Part shown: positions 45,196 to 54,338 of the stretch, piece after piece | Position numbering within the stretch: the first letter of the stretch is position 1 | Layout of the letters: each line of letters starts with the position of its first letter | Source: Cerasicoccus arenae | Lineage (GTDB): Bacteria > Verrucomicrobiota > Verrucomicrobiia > Opitutales > Cerasicoccaceae | Assembly (NCBI RefSeq): GCF_014651635.1 | Contig: NZ_BMXG01000001.1 | Location: forward strand, 91,279-155,278 | Direction: 5' to 3' | DNA: 64,000 bases | The notes under the pieces: generated by a model | Databases searched by the model: none | What the model was told of the DNA's origin: nothing | Seen by the model: the letters and a program-made list of their open reading frames with translations, nothing else | Made by a program: the position numbers and the translations under genes

Positions 45196-45885
45196 TCAAC
45201 CGTCTCCAAAAAAAGCGCTTCCAATACGCAACATCGTACTCCCTGAGGCGACAGCAGCTTCGAGATCTCCGCTCATGCCCATGGAAAGTTCGGGCAAAGA
45301 CACCCCAAACTGAGCTGCTAATTCATCACGTAAATCGCGCATTCGAGCAAAGCATCGCTGCGCGACAGCTGGCTGATCGGACAATGGCGCAATCGTCATC
45401 AGGCCATCGATCTGGATATGGGCTAAGCCCAAGGCAACCTCTAATAACGCAGGCGTCGCCGCACACTTCAGACCGAACTTCGCTGGATCATCCCCCGCAT
45501 TAACCTGAAGTAGGATAGATAATCGGCGGCCATGCTCAGCAGCGGCTGCATCAAGCCGGCGTAGAAGTTTTTCGCTGTCCACGGACTGCACCCGGTCAAA
45601 GCGCTCTGCCACCACCTTGGCCTTATTCGATTGCAGATGGCCAATCAGTTCCCAGCGACAGGTGGTCTGGCCAGCGGACATTTTGTCCAATGCCTCCTGC
45701 ACACGATTCTCACCCACTGCAGCATAGCCTGCCCGCTCCGCGTAGGCAATGGCGTCAAAAGGATGGTTTTTAGTCACCGGCAATACACGCACTTCTGCTG
45801 GCTCACGTCCAGCTTGGGCACAGGCTTCCAGAACCCTCGCCTGCACGCGTTCATGGTTTTCCCAAAATGTTTCAAATGTAATCAC
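45196..45885 (-). CDS. yggS: YggS-family PLP homeostasis protein
   Basis: 229 residues from the GTG at 45885 (an ATG at 45930 would add 15 AT-rich residues and bring the start next to the LysR gene). Barrel-type PLP protein: VLPVTKNHPFDAI carries the cofactor lysine, and GENRVQEALDKM, WELIGHLQSNKAKVV, VDSEKLLRRLDAAA and SMGMSGDLEAAVASGSTMLRIG follow the family order. It binds pyridoxal phosphate and keeps vitamin B6 and amino/keto acid pools balanced in other bacteria; it has no known catalytic activity. Divergent from the LysR gene. Confidence 0.92.
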   Translation of the reverse strand: MITFETFWENHERVQARVLEACAQAGREPAEVRVLPVTKNHPFDAIAYAERAGYAAVGENRVQEALDKMSAGQTTCRWELIGHLQSNKAKVVAERFDRVQSVDSEKLLRRLDAAAAEHGRRLSILLQVNAGDDPAKFGLKCAATPALLEVALGLAHIQIDGLMTIAPLSDQPAVAQRCFARMRDLRDELAAQFGVSLPELSMGMSGDLEAAVASGSTMLRIGSAFFGDG

Positions 45886-45957
45886 AGACAAGTTTCGATT
45901 AGTATTACTGTTTTTTAGATTGCATTTCAATAAGGTTTAGTGATATTAGATTCTATT

Positions 45958-46860
45958 ATGCACATTGAAAACCTGAAGATTTTTTCCGATCTCGTTGAAA
46001 GCCAGAGTTTTTCCAAGGCCGCTAAGTTGAATGGCATTACCCAGTCTGCCGTTAGTCAACAACTACGCGCCATGGAAAAACATTTCAATGCGCTAATCGT
46101 GGATCGCAGTCAAAAGCAATTCCACCTCACCCGTGAAGGTGCCAAGCTATATGAATCCTCCAAAGAACTGCTCCATCTCTACGAAAAGTTGATGAGTGAG
46201 CTGCAGGAGATGAAGAAAGTCATCAGCGGCACAATCCATATTTCGACTATTTATTCAATCGGCCTACATGAGCTCCCCCCCTACGTGAAGGAATTTTTGC
46301 AAGAGTTCCCCGATGTCAATGTCCGCGTGGAATACCGCCGTGCCAACATGGTCTATGAAGACATCCTCCACAACGCCGTGGACTTTGGCCTCGTTGCTTA
46401 TCCCGTCAAGATGCGCCAACTCGAAACCATTCCATTCCAAGAGGATCAACTCGTCGTGATTTGCGCCCCTGAAAACCCATTAGCCAGTCAAAAGTCTGTC
46501 GAACTCAAGGACTTGGAAAAATACAAATTCATCGGCTTCGATCAGGACATCCCCACCCGTAAAGCTACCGATCAAATCTTCCGCGATAACAAAATCGACA
46601 TCGATCCTGTCATGGAGTTTGACAACATTGAGACCGTAAAACGCGCGGTCGAAATTGATGCTGGCATCGCCATTGTCCCCTCCACTACCGTACTTCAGGA
46701 GGTCAAACAAGGCCTGCTCGCATCCGTACAAGTACGAGGTAAAAAGATTTCCCGGCCACTCGCCATCGTCCACCGCAAAGGACGCGTCCTCACTCCTGCA
46801 ATGAAGAAATTTGTCAAGCTGCTCACGACCAAAGACCTCATCCACAAGGACAAGGAATAA
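45958..46860 (+). CDS. LysR-family transcriptional regulator
   Basis: 300 residues from the ATG at 45958 (GTG at 45940 adds six). An N-terminal winged helix (MHIENLKIFSDLVESQSFSK, then ITQSAVSQQLRAMEKHF) is followed by a linker helix and the two-lobe effector domain (about 90-295: TIHISTIYSIGLHELPP, DQLVVICAPENPLA, EIDAGIAIVPSTTVL). It should control a nearby or distant target on binding a small inducer. The divergent yggS gene shares the intergenic region, so yggS is a possible target. Resembles the CysB/CbbR group, but the ligand is unknown. Confidence 0.92.
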   Translation: MHIENLKIFSDLVESQSFSKAAKLNGITQSAVSQQLRAMEKHFNALIVDRSQKQFHLTREGAKLYESSKELLHLYEKLMSELQEMKKVISGTIHISTIYSIGLHELPPYVKEFLQEFPDVNVRVEYRRANMVYEDILHNAVDFGLVAYPVKMRQLETIPFQEDQLVVICAPENPLASQKSVELKDLEKYKFIGFDQDIPTRKATDQIFRDNKIDIDPVMEFDNIETVKRAVEIDAGIAIVPSTTVLQEVKQGLLASVQVRGKKISRPLAIVHRKGRVLTPAMKKFVKLLTTKDLIHKDKE

Positions 46861-46869
46861 CAACGGCCA

Positions 46870-47316
46870 TTAGACGTCGATCACATCGTCGTTGCGCGTT
46901 TTTTTCTTCACTGGGCGGCCACCATTTTGCTGCACGCGAACCCGGACTCGAGAACTGCCAAATAGCACGTTTGCCATAAAGGAAGTGAAGCTGACCACCA
47001 ACGCGCCCCATAGTGCGGCCCAAAAGCTCACCACCTCAAAGCCCGGCACCAGACTTCCCGCCAACCAGAATAGCAGCGCATTAATCACCACCACGCCCAG
47101 ACCAAGCGTCAAGATCACGAAAGGCAACGTCAGCAGAAGAAGAAGTGGGCGCAGAAATACATTCAGCACACTGATCAGCAGAACGCCAAGTATAAGCGAC
47201 AGATCGGTTTCGAAGCGAATGCCTTCGCTCGTCCAAGCGGCTAGCAGCACCCCCAACGCAATCAGCACCCAAGACCGTAGCCAGCCGATCCAGTTATCCG
47301 GTTTGGCTTCGCTCAT
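46870..47316 (-). CDS. Phage holin family 4 (YvlD-like) membrane protein
   Basis: 148 residues with about four hydrophobic helices: LRSWVLIALGVLLAAWTSEGI, LSLILGVLLISVLNVFLRPLL, LLTLPFVILTLGLGVVVINALLFWLAG, and VSFWAALWGALVVSFTSFM. The order and the NVFLRPLLLLLTLPF segment are those of the YvlD/phage-holin-4 superfamily, whose role in cells is not known and which are not phage proteins here. The C-terminal tail is basic. Its start overlaps the stop of the preceding gene by one base (TGATG), so the two are coupled. Confidence 0.85.
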   Translation of the reverse strand: MSEAKPDNWIGWLRSWVLIALGVLLAAWTSEGIRFETDLSLILGVLLISVLNVFLRPLLLLLTLPFVILTLGLGVVVINALLFWLAGSLVPGFEVVSFWAALWGALVVSFTSFMANVLFGSSRVRVRVQQNGGRPVKKKTRNDDVIDV

Positions 47317-47876
47317 CAGCTCTTGGTCGCCTCGTCTTTAACTGGTTCCTCGGCCGCAGCTTCCACCTCTACAGGGACACTGACAGGCTCAGTTTTGGAC
47401 TTATCGTAAAATTCTCCGCCCAACTGATTGATCATGTGCATGCCGATGTATTCCTTTTCTTCGTAGGGCTCCTTATAGTATTCTGTAGGCGTCACCATTT
47501 TCTTCAGGAAAACCCGCACCTGATAGCGGTAAGGCGGTGAAATAACACGATTAGACGTCAACATCATGCCATCTTTTTTCAGCACAATCGTCAGGTCAGC
47601 ATTAGATTTCTTGATGAAATTGCTATAGTGCACGATCACATCTTCCAAAGGCGGCTTGATCAACAACTTGTCCGCATCTAAGAAATACATTTGAAAGTTG
47701 TTGTTCACGATGCGCAGATTGGCCTCGGCAGCACCCCATTTCGCCTCATCTATAGGCATATAAACGCCCAGCTCGGGTTCTAGCTTTTGGCCCTCCTCCA
47801 CTTGGGCGCGCAGTGCGGAGCCGGAGAAAAGGACCATCAGCGCAAAAGCGAATCGAAGGCTAGTTACAAATTTCAT
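47316..47876 (-). CDS. Secreted hypothetical protein
   Basis: 186 residues from the ATG at 47876; two upstream starts (47885, 47936) add residues before a clear signal peptide (MKFVTSLRFAFALMVLFSGS, cleavage around ALRA). The mature part, with LRIVNNNFQMYFLDADKLLI and VLKKDGMMLTSNRVISPPYRYQVRVFL, is beta-rich; the C-terminus is acidic and Pro/Val/Ala-rich. It is not a family I recognise. Coupled to the holin-like gene downstream. Likely periplasmic or envelope. Confidence 0.65.
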   Translation of the reverse strand: MKFVTSLRFAFALMVLFSGSALRAQVEEGQKLEPELGVYMPIDEAKWGAAEANLRIVNNNFQMYFLDADKLLIKPPLEDVIVHYSNFIKKSNADLTIVLKKDGMMLTSNRVISPPYRYQVRVFLKKMVTPTEYYKEPYEEKEYIGMHMINQLGGEFYDKSKTEPVSVPVEVEAAAEEPVKDEATKS

Positions 47877-47958
47877 GCTAAGCATGGTATCAGCCTTGAG
47901 ACCATTGCTCAAGAGACAAGTTCCCAGTCGGGTCAATCACCTAGATCGCCTATGGTGG

Positions 47959-48095
47959 TCAGATTAAAGTCGGAAGATTAAAGGTTAAAGTTACTCGGTG
48001 AACGCTTTATGGGTTGTATGTGGCATGATGATTACGCCAGTTGAAATCCGTTAAGTGCTTCCACTTTAGCCTTTAATCTTCCGATTTTAACCTGA
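47959..48095. repeat. 137-bp element with 33-bp near-perfect terminal inverted repeats
   Basis: The left end (47959-47991) and the right end (48063-48095, inverted) share TCAG, then TTAAA, then TCGGAAGATTAAAGG and TAAAGT, with four mismatches in 33. It looks like a MITE-like or REP-like element. The right arm overlaps the last codons of rarA and supplies its stop and the ending RLKSED. Its inner GGTTAAAG core reappears at 54271 and 56321. No target-site duplication was seen. Confidence 0.65.
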
Positions 48096-49431
48096 TCTCA
48101 GCCTTCATCGCGCGCCAACGCGCCAAACGCTCGCCGATCGCTGCCTCCGCACCCGCAGTCTTGGGCTGGTAGAGCGGCAATGGCTCGACCATATATTCCT
48201 GGCCCGAAACTGCTTCTGGAAACTCATGGCTATAGCGATAGCCTGCGCCCTGCCCAAGTTGCTTGTTCAGCTTGGTATGGGCGTCACGTAGCCACATTGG
48301 CACCGCCTGCAATGGGCCTTCTTTAATGGATCTCTTGGCATTCCCGAGCGCCACGGTCGTAGAATTGCTCTTGGGCGCAGTCGCAAGAAAAACCGTTACG
48401 TGGGCCAGCGTCAGCTCACACTCGGGTAGACCAATGAAATCGCAGGCCTGAAACGCTGCTACCGCTAAGGGCAGCGCACGCGAATCCGCTAAACCAACAT
48501 CTTCACTGGCCAAAATGACCAAACGCCGCGCAATGAAGCGCGGGTCCTCCCCCCCCGCCAACATTTTGGCCAGCCAGTAAAGCGCCGCATCGGGGTCCCC
48601 CCCCCGCATGCTTTTGATGAAAGCTGAAATCGTATCGTAGTGCTCATCCTCATTGTTATCATAGCGAATCTGCCGTTCACGGGCAAAAACACTGAGGTCC
48701 TCTGTCGTTACCTCGCTACCCATCGGACGGCTGAGCACCAGCGTCTCTAGCGCATTCAGCGCCCGACGCGTGTCACCATCGCAAAGTCGTGCGAGTCCCT
48801 GCAAAATCTCATCCGTCGCCGTGCAATGGGTTTTGCCCAAGCCCCGTTCAACGTCCTCCAACGCCCGGCGCAACACGATAACCACTCCTTCCTCCGGCAA
48901 AGGCTCCAATCGAAACAAATGGCTGCGCGAGAGCAGCGGTGGGATCACATAAAAGCCCGGATTATGCGTCGTCGCACCAATCAGCCGAACATGCCCAGCC
49001 TCCACATCGGGAAGCAGCAGATCTTGCTGTGATTTATTGAAACGATGGATCTCATCGATGAACAATATCGTGCGTTTGTCGGGCTGATAGCGTGCCAACC
49101 GCAGTACATCGCGCAGCTCCGCCACATTGGATAGCACTGCGTTAAGCCGTACGCAGTGACTGCCTGTCTCCTCGGCGATCACCTCGGCCATGGTCGTCTT
49201 CCCACAACCCGGTGGGCCATAAAAAAGCAAGCTCCCGAATGAGTCTGCCCGAATCAAGCGCGGCAACAGGCTATCCCCCCCCAACAGGTGCTCTTGGCCA
49301 ATTACTTCCGTTAAGTTTCGCGGACGCATCCGCACTGCCAATGGTCGATGCGCGCCTTTGGCCGACGCCTCGCCCGAAGCCGCTGTTGGCGACGGTGTCT
49401 GGAATAGTGAAGGCTGTTCGGAGCTTGCCAT
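48073..49431 (-). CDS. rarA: Replication-associated recombination protein A (RarA/MgsA)
   Basis: AAA+ ATPase that acts at stalled replication forks. 452 residues. The sequence shows ADSFGSLLFYGPPGCGKTTMAEVIAEETG (Walker A), RTILFIDEIHRFNKSQQDLLLP (Walker B), VRLIGATTHNPGFYV (sensor 1), LSRSHLFRLEPLP, and the C-terminal tetramer domain with MRGGDPDAALYWLAKMLAGGEDPRFIARRL. Three C/G runs (8, 9 and 8 bases; 48549, 48597 and 49275) encode Gly-Gly in frame. The last six residues come from a repeat element, so the original end may have been lost. Downstream of a sensor-kinase gene. Confidence 0.94.
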   Translation of the reverse strand: MASSEQPSLFQTPSPTAASGEASAKGAHRPLAVRMRPRNLTEVIGQEHLLGGDSLLPRLIRADSFGSLLFYGPPGCGKTTMAEVIAEETGSHCVRLNAVLSNVAELRDVLRLARYQPDKRTILFIDEIHRFNKSQQDLLLPDVEAGHVRLIGATTHNPGFYVIPPLLSRSHLFRLEPLPEEGVVIVLRRALEDVERGLGKTHCTATDEILQGLARLCDGDTRRALNALETLVLSRPMGSEVTTEDLSVFARERQIRYDNNEDEHYDTISAFIKSMRGGDPDAALYWLAKMLAGGEDPRFIARRLVILASEDVGLADSRALPLAVAAFQACDFIGLPECELTLAHVTVFLATAPKSNSTTVALGNAKRSIKEGPLQAVPMWLRDAHTKLNKQLGQGAGYRYSHEFPEAVSGQEYMVEPLPLYQPKTAGAEAAIGERLARWRAMKAEIRLKSED

Positions 49432-49504
49432 AAAGTTAACGGCACTTTGCCGCGTCTTCGGGAATCTGGCAACTATTCGCTTCGAGTTTCCCTTCCCCCC
49501 GTTA

Positions 49505-50923
49505 TTACTGCTTACGCCCCAAGCTGTCCGTAGAAAGTATCTGCTGACAGGCCATTCTCAAGCGAAAGGCCACTACGTCGCCATCATTTCGACAAAGTGC
49601 CAAATCTGCCTGATGCGCCTCAGCGATTTCACGCGCCAAGCTAAGGCCTAATCCGCTGCCACCTGAGTTCGCCCGGGCGGCATCGGCACGGTAAAAACGA
49701 TCAAACAAACGCGCTGCCTGATCCGCAGGTATTGGGGACGCGGTATTGGCAATTGTTAGCTCCATTTGCTCACCACTGAAGCTCAGGGTGACGCGCATCC
49801 AGCCGTCACGGCAGTTGTATCGAATTGCATTCACCAAGAGATTCTGTGCAAGCAGACGCAAGAGATCGAAGTCGCCCAGAACAATCACACCAGGAGCGAT
49901 ATGAGCCTCGAATTCCAACTCGGGATTGATCAACGGGATGTCTTCCCACAGGTCCTCAATGAGCGCAGATAAATCGACCTTCTTACGCGTAATAGGCATC
50001 TGCCCAGTATCGTATTGAGCCAATAGGAGAAGCTTCTGAGCCATCGATTTGAGGCGCATAATTTCCTCCAGCATGCTTTCACAGAAACGAAGGTCTGTGG
50101 ATGACGCATCCTCGGAACGCAGATGCGCTTCGACTTCGCTTTGCATCACAGTGAGCGGTGTATTGAGTTCATGCGCGGCATCAGCGCTAAATCGTGAGGC
50201 CTGATGAAATTGTTTTTCGAGACGATCTAGCATCCGATTATGATTCCGGATTAATTCGCGAATTTCCGATGTCACGCCAGCCTCATCCAGGCGACGATCC
50301 AGACCGTCCGCATCGATCTCGCGCATTCTCTGGGCCAGCGCCTTAACGGGTCGTAATGTTCGGCGCCCAATTTCCCAGCCCCCCGCCCCCGCAGTCAGTA
50401 ATGCAATCGGGAGTAAAAACAGAAATGCACGGTCGAGTTTGGCCATCGCAATTCGCACGCCGTACTGTCGCCGAGCCCACACGAACATAATACCATTTTG
50501 CTGTGTCGCCGCGCAGCGCCAAACGTGTGAATCGGCTGAAAAATCAAAGTAGCGGAAACCTGAAAAATCGGCTTTAGATTCGTTCTGAATCTCTTCCCAA
50601 ACCAAAGCGGGGTTGATATGCAACGGTAAGCGACGCTGTAGCAGCAACTCGCCATCTTCGCCATAGACTAAAAACGTAATTGGCACGTCAAACGGCGGCA
50701 TCTGCGGAAGTCGCGCCTCACTTATTTGATAAGGGTCAGCGCTCAGGAAGTCGCGGATCGGCATGTAGCCCTCGGCCCTTGCAGCAAGTTGCTGGTCGAG
50801 ACTATCGGTCAGCAGCTCTCGCATCATAAAGCGCAAGGTCAGCGCCAACCCTGCCACAATTAGCAAGATGAGCAACGCACTGAACAAAGCCACCCGAGCA
50901 CGAAATGACTGCAACCAACGCAT
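49505..50923 (-). CDS. HAMP-type sensor histidine kinase
   Basis: 472 residues from the ATG at 50923; the frame to 50980 adds 19 residues before the gene's natural start. Two membrane helices (about 10-32 and 155-178) flank an exported sensor of about 120 residues; then a HAMP linker, a HisKA with FSADAAHELNTPLTVMQSEV (His of AAHEL), and HATPase with VNAIRYN, TASPIP, DRFYRADAARANSGGSGLGLS. Type I, similar to copper/silver sensors such as CusS. The cognate regulator precedes it with a 1-bp gap. The sensor signal is unknown. Confidence 0.92.
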   Translation of the reverse strand: MRWLQSFRARVALFSALLILLIVAGLALTLRFMMRELLTDSLDQQLAARAEGYMPIRDFLSADPYQISEARLPQMPPFDVPITFLVYGEDGELLLQRRLPLHINPALVWEEIQNESKADFSGFRYFDFSADSHVWRCAATQQNGIMFVWARRQYGVRIAMAKLDRAFLFLLPIALLTAGAGGWEIGRRTLRPVKALAQRMREIDADGLDRRLDEAGVTSEIRELIRNHNRMLDRLEKQFHQASRFSADAAHELNTPLTVMQSEVEAHLRSEDASSTDLRFCESMLEEIMRLKSMAQKLLLLAQYDTGQMPITRKKVDLSALIEDLWEDIPLINPELEFEAHIAPGVIVLGDFDLLRLLAQNLLVNAIRYNCRDGWMRVTLSFSGEQMELTIANTASPIPADQAARLFDRFYRADAARANSGGSGLGLSLAREIAEAHQADLALCRNDGDVVAFRLRMACQQILSTDSLGRKQ

Positions 50924-50924
50924 C

Positions 50925-51593
50925 TCAAGCCGCCAAACGATATCCCACGCCCCGAACTGTTTCAATACAGGGGGGGGCACCTTCGTCCATCAGTTTACGT
51001 CGCAACCGCTTGATGTAGACATCAACCAAGTTTGTGCCGGGGTCAAAATGGTACTGCCAGACGTGCTCTAGGATTTGCGGGCGTGTATAAACACGTCCCG
51101 GAGATCGCATGAAAAATTCGAGCATATTAAACTCGCGTGCGGTCAACTCGATCAGGTTCTCGCTCCAACGGACTTCACGGGTGGCGAGGTTGAGTGTCAG
51201 ATCCCCATATTGGCGCAAATTCAGGTGCTCCCCCGTAGTCCGGCGGCTCACTGCCAAAAGGCGCGCAGCGAGTTCTTCCATATAAAAAGGCTTCACCAAA
51301 TAATCATCCGCGCCCAAACGTAGACCTTCCACACGATCATCCAACTGACCACGGGCAGTAACAAGAACCACCGGCATATTCAGCCCTTCTCGACGTAAAC
51401 AACGCAGCACGTCCAAGCCATCTTGCTCGGGCAACATGATGTCTAGCACCACAGCATCGTAGCTCTGTTCACGCGCCCACAGAAGACCTTGTTTACCGGT
51501 TTTGGCGGTGTCCACGACATGGCCTTCAGCTTCCAGTCCTTTACGAATGAACTCCGCGATCTTTCGTTCGTCTTCTACAGCAAGTATTTTCAC
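50925..51593 (-). CDS. OmpR/PhoB-family response regulator
   Basis: 222 residues from the GTG at 51593 (a frame to 51629 adds 12). Receiver with VEDERKIAEF acidic pair, the phospho-acceptor Asp in YDAVVLDIMLPEQDGLD, Thr in VVLVTARGQ, Lys in DDYLVKPF; then winged-helix DNA-binding domain (REVRWSENLIELTAREFNMLE; VDVYIKRLRRKLMD; ETVRGVGYRL). An eight-G run (50970-50977) encodes Ala-Pro-Pro in the wing region in frame. Forms an operon with the sensor kinase and should bind promoters of its own regulon. Confidence 0.94.
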   Translation of the reverse strand: MKILAVEDERKIAEFIRKGLEAEGHVVDTAKTGKQGLLWAREQSYDAVVLDIMLPEQDGLDVLRCLRREGLNMPVVLVTARGQLDDRVEGLRLGADDYLVKPFYMEELAARLLAVSRRTTGEHLNLRQYGDLTLNLATREVRWSENLIELTAREFNMLEFFMRSPGRVYTRPQILEHVWQYHFDPGTNLVDVYIKRLRRKLMDEGAPPCIETVRGVGYRLAA

Positions 51594-51708
51594 AATGGCG
51601 TAAACCTCGAAACTTCTTGAAAGTTGCACTCATTGACCATATTCGAAAACCGCTTAGCCCAATTTCTAAGGAATTAAAGAGGCCATCATTTCAGGCATGC
51701 CGCTTACT

Positions 51709-53304
51709 TCATGCTATCTTGGCGACAGATTGTAGCAACTCACGAACTCCATTTCTCTCAAGCGTTTGGACACGCGCCGCCACGTAACCATCGGGACGCA
51801 CCAACACCGCTCCATCACTCTGAACACCATATTGAGTCATGAAATCCGGATGATCAACGACATGTAGTTCAGTTGATAACATACCTTTGAGCGGCCAATT
51901 GGAATCGTCTAATGCCGCTTGCCAGCCCGCGCCATCTGGGCCAGTCAAAAGCACGAATCCCTGGCCAAATAAATCGAGCGTAGACTTGCCTTCAGTCAAC
52001 CAGAGATGCGGTGCCCGACCCCCTGGACGACCACTTGGCGTGTAGTCATTGAGTGGATCCGCGAGAGATGGAGCAGGTGTTCCATCATCAACGAATGCCC
52101 CGCTCGTATATGCGACTCCCAAATCTTGCCCAAGCATTCCTCCGGCTCGACGACTTTGCCCGATTTGTTCCTTCGCACGGTCCCAATCTCCGCGTAGAGC
52201 ACATTCCACAATGCTGTATATTTCCATGAAGTTACGGTTGCTATTTTCCGAAGAAAATTTCGCGGCATCAACCCGCTCAGCTTCATATGAGTCAAGCAAT
52301 GCCTCCGGCGCATCTCCCTTAACGACAGCAGCCAATTTCCATGCTAAATTATGTACGGCCTGCAACCCTGTGTTCATACCAAGACCACCACTTGGCGAAA
52401 GGCGAGCAGCCGAATCTCCGACCAGAAAATGTCGCCCCTTCCGCCAAGCCAAGGCAATCTTCGGACTCATCACCCAAGGCTGCATCGAGATAACTTCCAC
52501 TGGCGTATCCGGCATCCCGGAAGCGCGTTTGATCAATTCCACCATGCGCGATTCGGAGTATTCTCCAACGCTTTCGCCATCCTCCAAGAAATGATGCATC
52601 AGCCAGAGGTCCTGACCATTCACGGTGACGAAAAACTCCATAAAGTCCTCCCCCAATGCATTGTAAAGCAGCGCCTTCCGCTGCGCTAATCGTGCACCGT
52701 AGTTTGCACGAAAATAGGTATTGATGAAATGCCCCATGTCGCCGGGACCATCGACAGCAATCCCCAAACGCTCGCGAATCGGGCTACGCGCTCCATCGGA
52801 CGCGATCAAATATCGGCCCGTCACGGTGTACTCCACATCCGTTGCCCGATCGACACAAGTCACCGTAACGCCGTCAGCAGTTTCTTCAGTCGAAGTAACT
52901 TCTCGATAGTGCCAAAGCGTGGCGCATTGGTGCTCATTAACCAAGCGGGCAATTACCGCCTCAGTATGCGGCTGAGGGCAATGAAATCGTACACAAGGGG
53001 TATAGACCTCTGCACCTTCAACGATTGGCGTGCGGCCTAAAATTTGACCACTCAAGCCCTTGGACCAAACGGTCAAATCATAATCTCCGTGCGCGGAGAC
53101 ATCTGCCGCACGCATGCGGTCATAAAGACCTAGCTGACGATAAATTTCGCCTGTGCGCCGCATGATCCCCATCGCCTTTGGGTGAATCGATATATCGGGG
53201 TGGCGCTCGATGACGAGACTCGTCACCCCATAGCGTGCCAATAACAACGAAGATAACAAGCCACAGGGGCCGCCGCCAACAATGATGACGTCGTAATCAT
53301 TCAT
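51709..53304 (-). CDS. FAD-dependent aromatic hydroxylase/monooxygenase
   Basis: 531 residues, PHBH-fold. The N-terminal FAD site VIIVGGGPCGLLSSLLLARYG, the ASDGARSPIRERLGI segment (DG motif), and the ribityl-binding HFLVGDSAARLSPSGGLGMNTGLQ (GD motif) are clear. The last 130 residues form a thioredoxin-like domain (APHLWLTEG, FVLLTGPDGAGW, AVLVRPDGYVAAR), as in phenol and polyketide hydroxylases. The substrate is probably an aromatic or polycyclic compound, but is unknown. Its start overlaps the end of the glycosyltransferase gene by 8 bp, so they are one operon. Confidence 0.88.
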   Translation of the reverse strand: MNDYDVIIVGGGPCGLLSSLLLARYGVTSLVIERHPDISIHPKAMGIMRRTGEIYRQLGLYDRMRAADVSAHGDYDLTVWSKGLSGQILGRTPIVEGAEVYTPCVRFHCPQPHTEAVIARLVNEHQCATLWHYREVTSTEETADGVTVTCVDRATDVEYTVTGRYLIASDGARSPIRERLGIAVDGPGDMGHFINTYFRANYGARLAQRKALLYNALGEDFMEFFVTVNGQDLWLMHHFLEDGESVGEYSESRMVELIKRASGMPDTPVEVISMQPWVMSPKIALAWRKGRHFLVGDSAARLSPSGGLGMNTGLQAVHNLAWKLAAVVKGDAPEALLDSYEAERVDAAKFSSENSNRNFMEIYSIVECALRGDWDRAKEQIGQSRRAGGMLGQDLGVAYTSGAFVDDGTPAPSLADPLNDYTPSGRPGGRAPHLWLTEGKSTLDLFGQGFVLLTGPDGAGWQAALDDSNWPLKGMLSTELHVVDHPDFMTQYGVQSDGAVLVRPDGYVAARVQTLERNGVRELLQSVAKIA

Positions 53305-54241
53305 CTGATAAATCCTCCAGTAATTCCTTTAGTACATAACGCGGGCGCTGCTGCACGCATTGGTAAGCTCGGCCAACATATTCCCCGATCAGCCCGATAC
53401 CGACCATACAGACACTCACCAGGAAAAACAGAATACCAAACAGCGTGAACAAACCGCCCTCTTCCGGGCCAATGATCAAGCGCCGCAAAGCCAGCACGAT
53501 AACCAACGCCAAGGAACCGCCCGCACACAGCATCGAAAACAGCGTGAACAACTGAAGCGGCACCAGCGTAAAGCCTGTAACCAAATCGAAGTTTAATCGA
53601 ATTAGCTTATAATAATTATATTTGGACTCACCTGCTGCCCGCTCCGCATGAACTACCTCCACTTCGCCTGGCTTGGCGGCAAACTTATAGGCCAACGCAG
53701 GGATAAAAGTCGCCCGTTCGCCGCTACGCGATATCGCATCGACAACACGGCGGCTGTAAGCACGCAGCATGCACCCCTGATCACTCATGCGGATATCGGT
53801 CGTCCATTCACGCATGAAATTAATCAGCTTGGAGGCATAACGACGCCCAACACTATCTTGTCGGTTTTTGCGTTTGCCGCCCACTGCATCAAAACCCTGG
53901 TCGTAAAGCGCTAGCAACTTCGGAATCTCCTCGGGCGGATTCTGCAAGTCTGCGTCCAAGGTAACAATCACCTCACCACGTACGCGCTCAAACGCGGCCA
54001 TGATTGCCATATGCTGGCCGAAGTTGCCATTAAAGTCGATCACACGAACTGTGCGCGGACGTTGCTCATAAAATTCGCGCAATAGTTCTCCGGATCGATC
54101 ACGCGAGCCATCATTCGTGAAAATAACCTCCCAAGGGCGGCCATCCTTATCCATCGTCGCAGTCAGGCGATCGAACAGAGCCGCGAGGTTGGCCTCTTCG
54201 TTGTAAACCGGAATAACGATCGAACAATAAATCTTCGCCAT
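53297..54241 (-). CDS. GT2 family polyprenyl-phosphate glycosyltransferase (ArnC/GtrB-like)
   Basis: 314 residues. The GT-A domain has VIPVYNEEANLAALFDRL at the start, FTNDGSRDRSGELL, FNGNFGQHMAIMAAFERV and the metal-binding DADLQNPPEEIPKLL (DxD). Two C-terminal membrane helices (about 230-255 and 265-288) and GEYVGRAYQCVQQRPRYV follow. This build matches enzymes that load a sugar onto undecaprenyl phosphate, e.g. in lipid A or O-antigen modification. Sugar and acceptor are unknown. It is the first gene of an operon with the monooxygenase. Confidence 0.9.
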   Translation of the reverse strand: MAKIYCSIVIPVYNEEANLAALFDRLTATMDKDGRPWEVIFTNDGSRDRSGELLREFYEQRPRTVRVIDFNGNFGQHMAIMAAFERVRGEVIVTLDADLQNPPEEIPKLLALYDQGFDAVGGKRKNRQDSVGRRYASKLINFMREWTTDIRMSDQGCMLRAYSRRVVDAISRSGERATFIPALAYKFAAKPGEVEVVHAERAAGESKYNYYKLIRLNFDLVTGFTLVPLQLFTLFSMLCAGGSLALVIVLALRRLIIGPEEGGLFTLFGILFFLVSVCMVGIGLIGEYVGRAYQCVQQRPRYVLKELLEDLSDE

Positions 54242-54270
54242 GTGCAGGTCATTCAGCCAGAGGCAGAATA

Positions 54271-54302
54271 GAGGTTAAAGGTTAAAGTTTAGGGTTAAAG
54301 TG
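54271..54302 (+). repeat. GGTTAAA heptamer repeat copy
   Basis: A 32-bp stretch of near-tandem heptamers: GGTTAAAGGTTAAAGT, then TTAGGGTTAAAGTG. The same core occurs at the ends of the 137-bp element at 47959 and at 56321. It sits just upstream of the glycosyltransferase gene (minus strand). Confidence 0.55.
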
Positions 54303-54338
54303 ATTGAATGGCATCTTAGGACAATTACGCCCGGCTGC

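Noticed and set aside
45046-45246. 66-codon plus-strand frame between the DHp-like gene and yggS
   Set aside because: Overlaps the end of yggS and crosses an inverted repeat; no family pattern.
47959-48095. Target-site duplication around the 137-bp element
   Set aside because: The flanking bases differ on the two sides, so insertion by a transposase is not shown.
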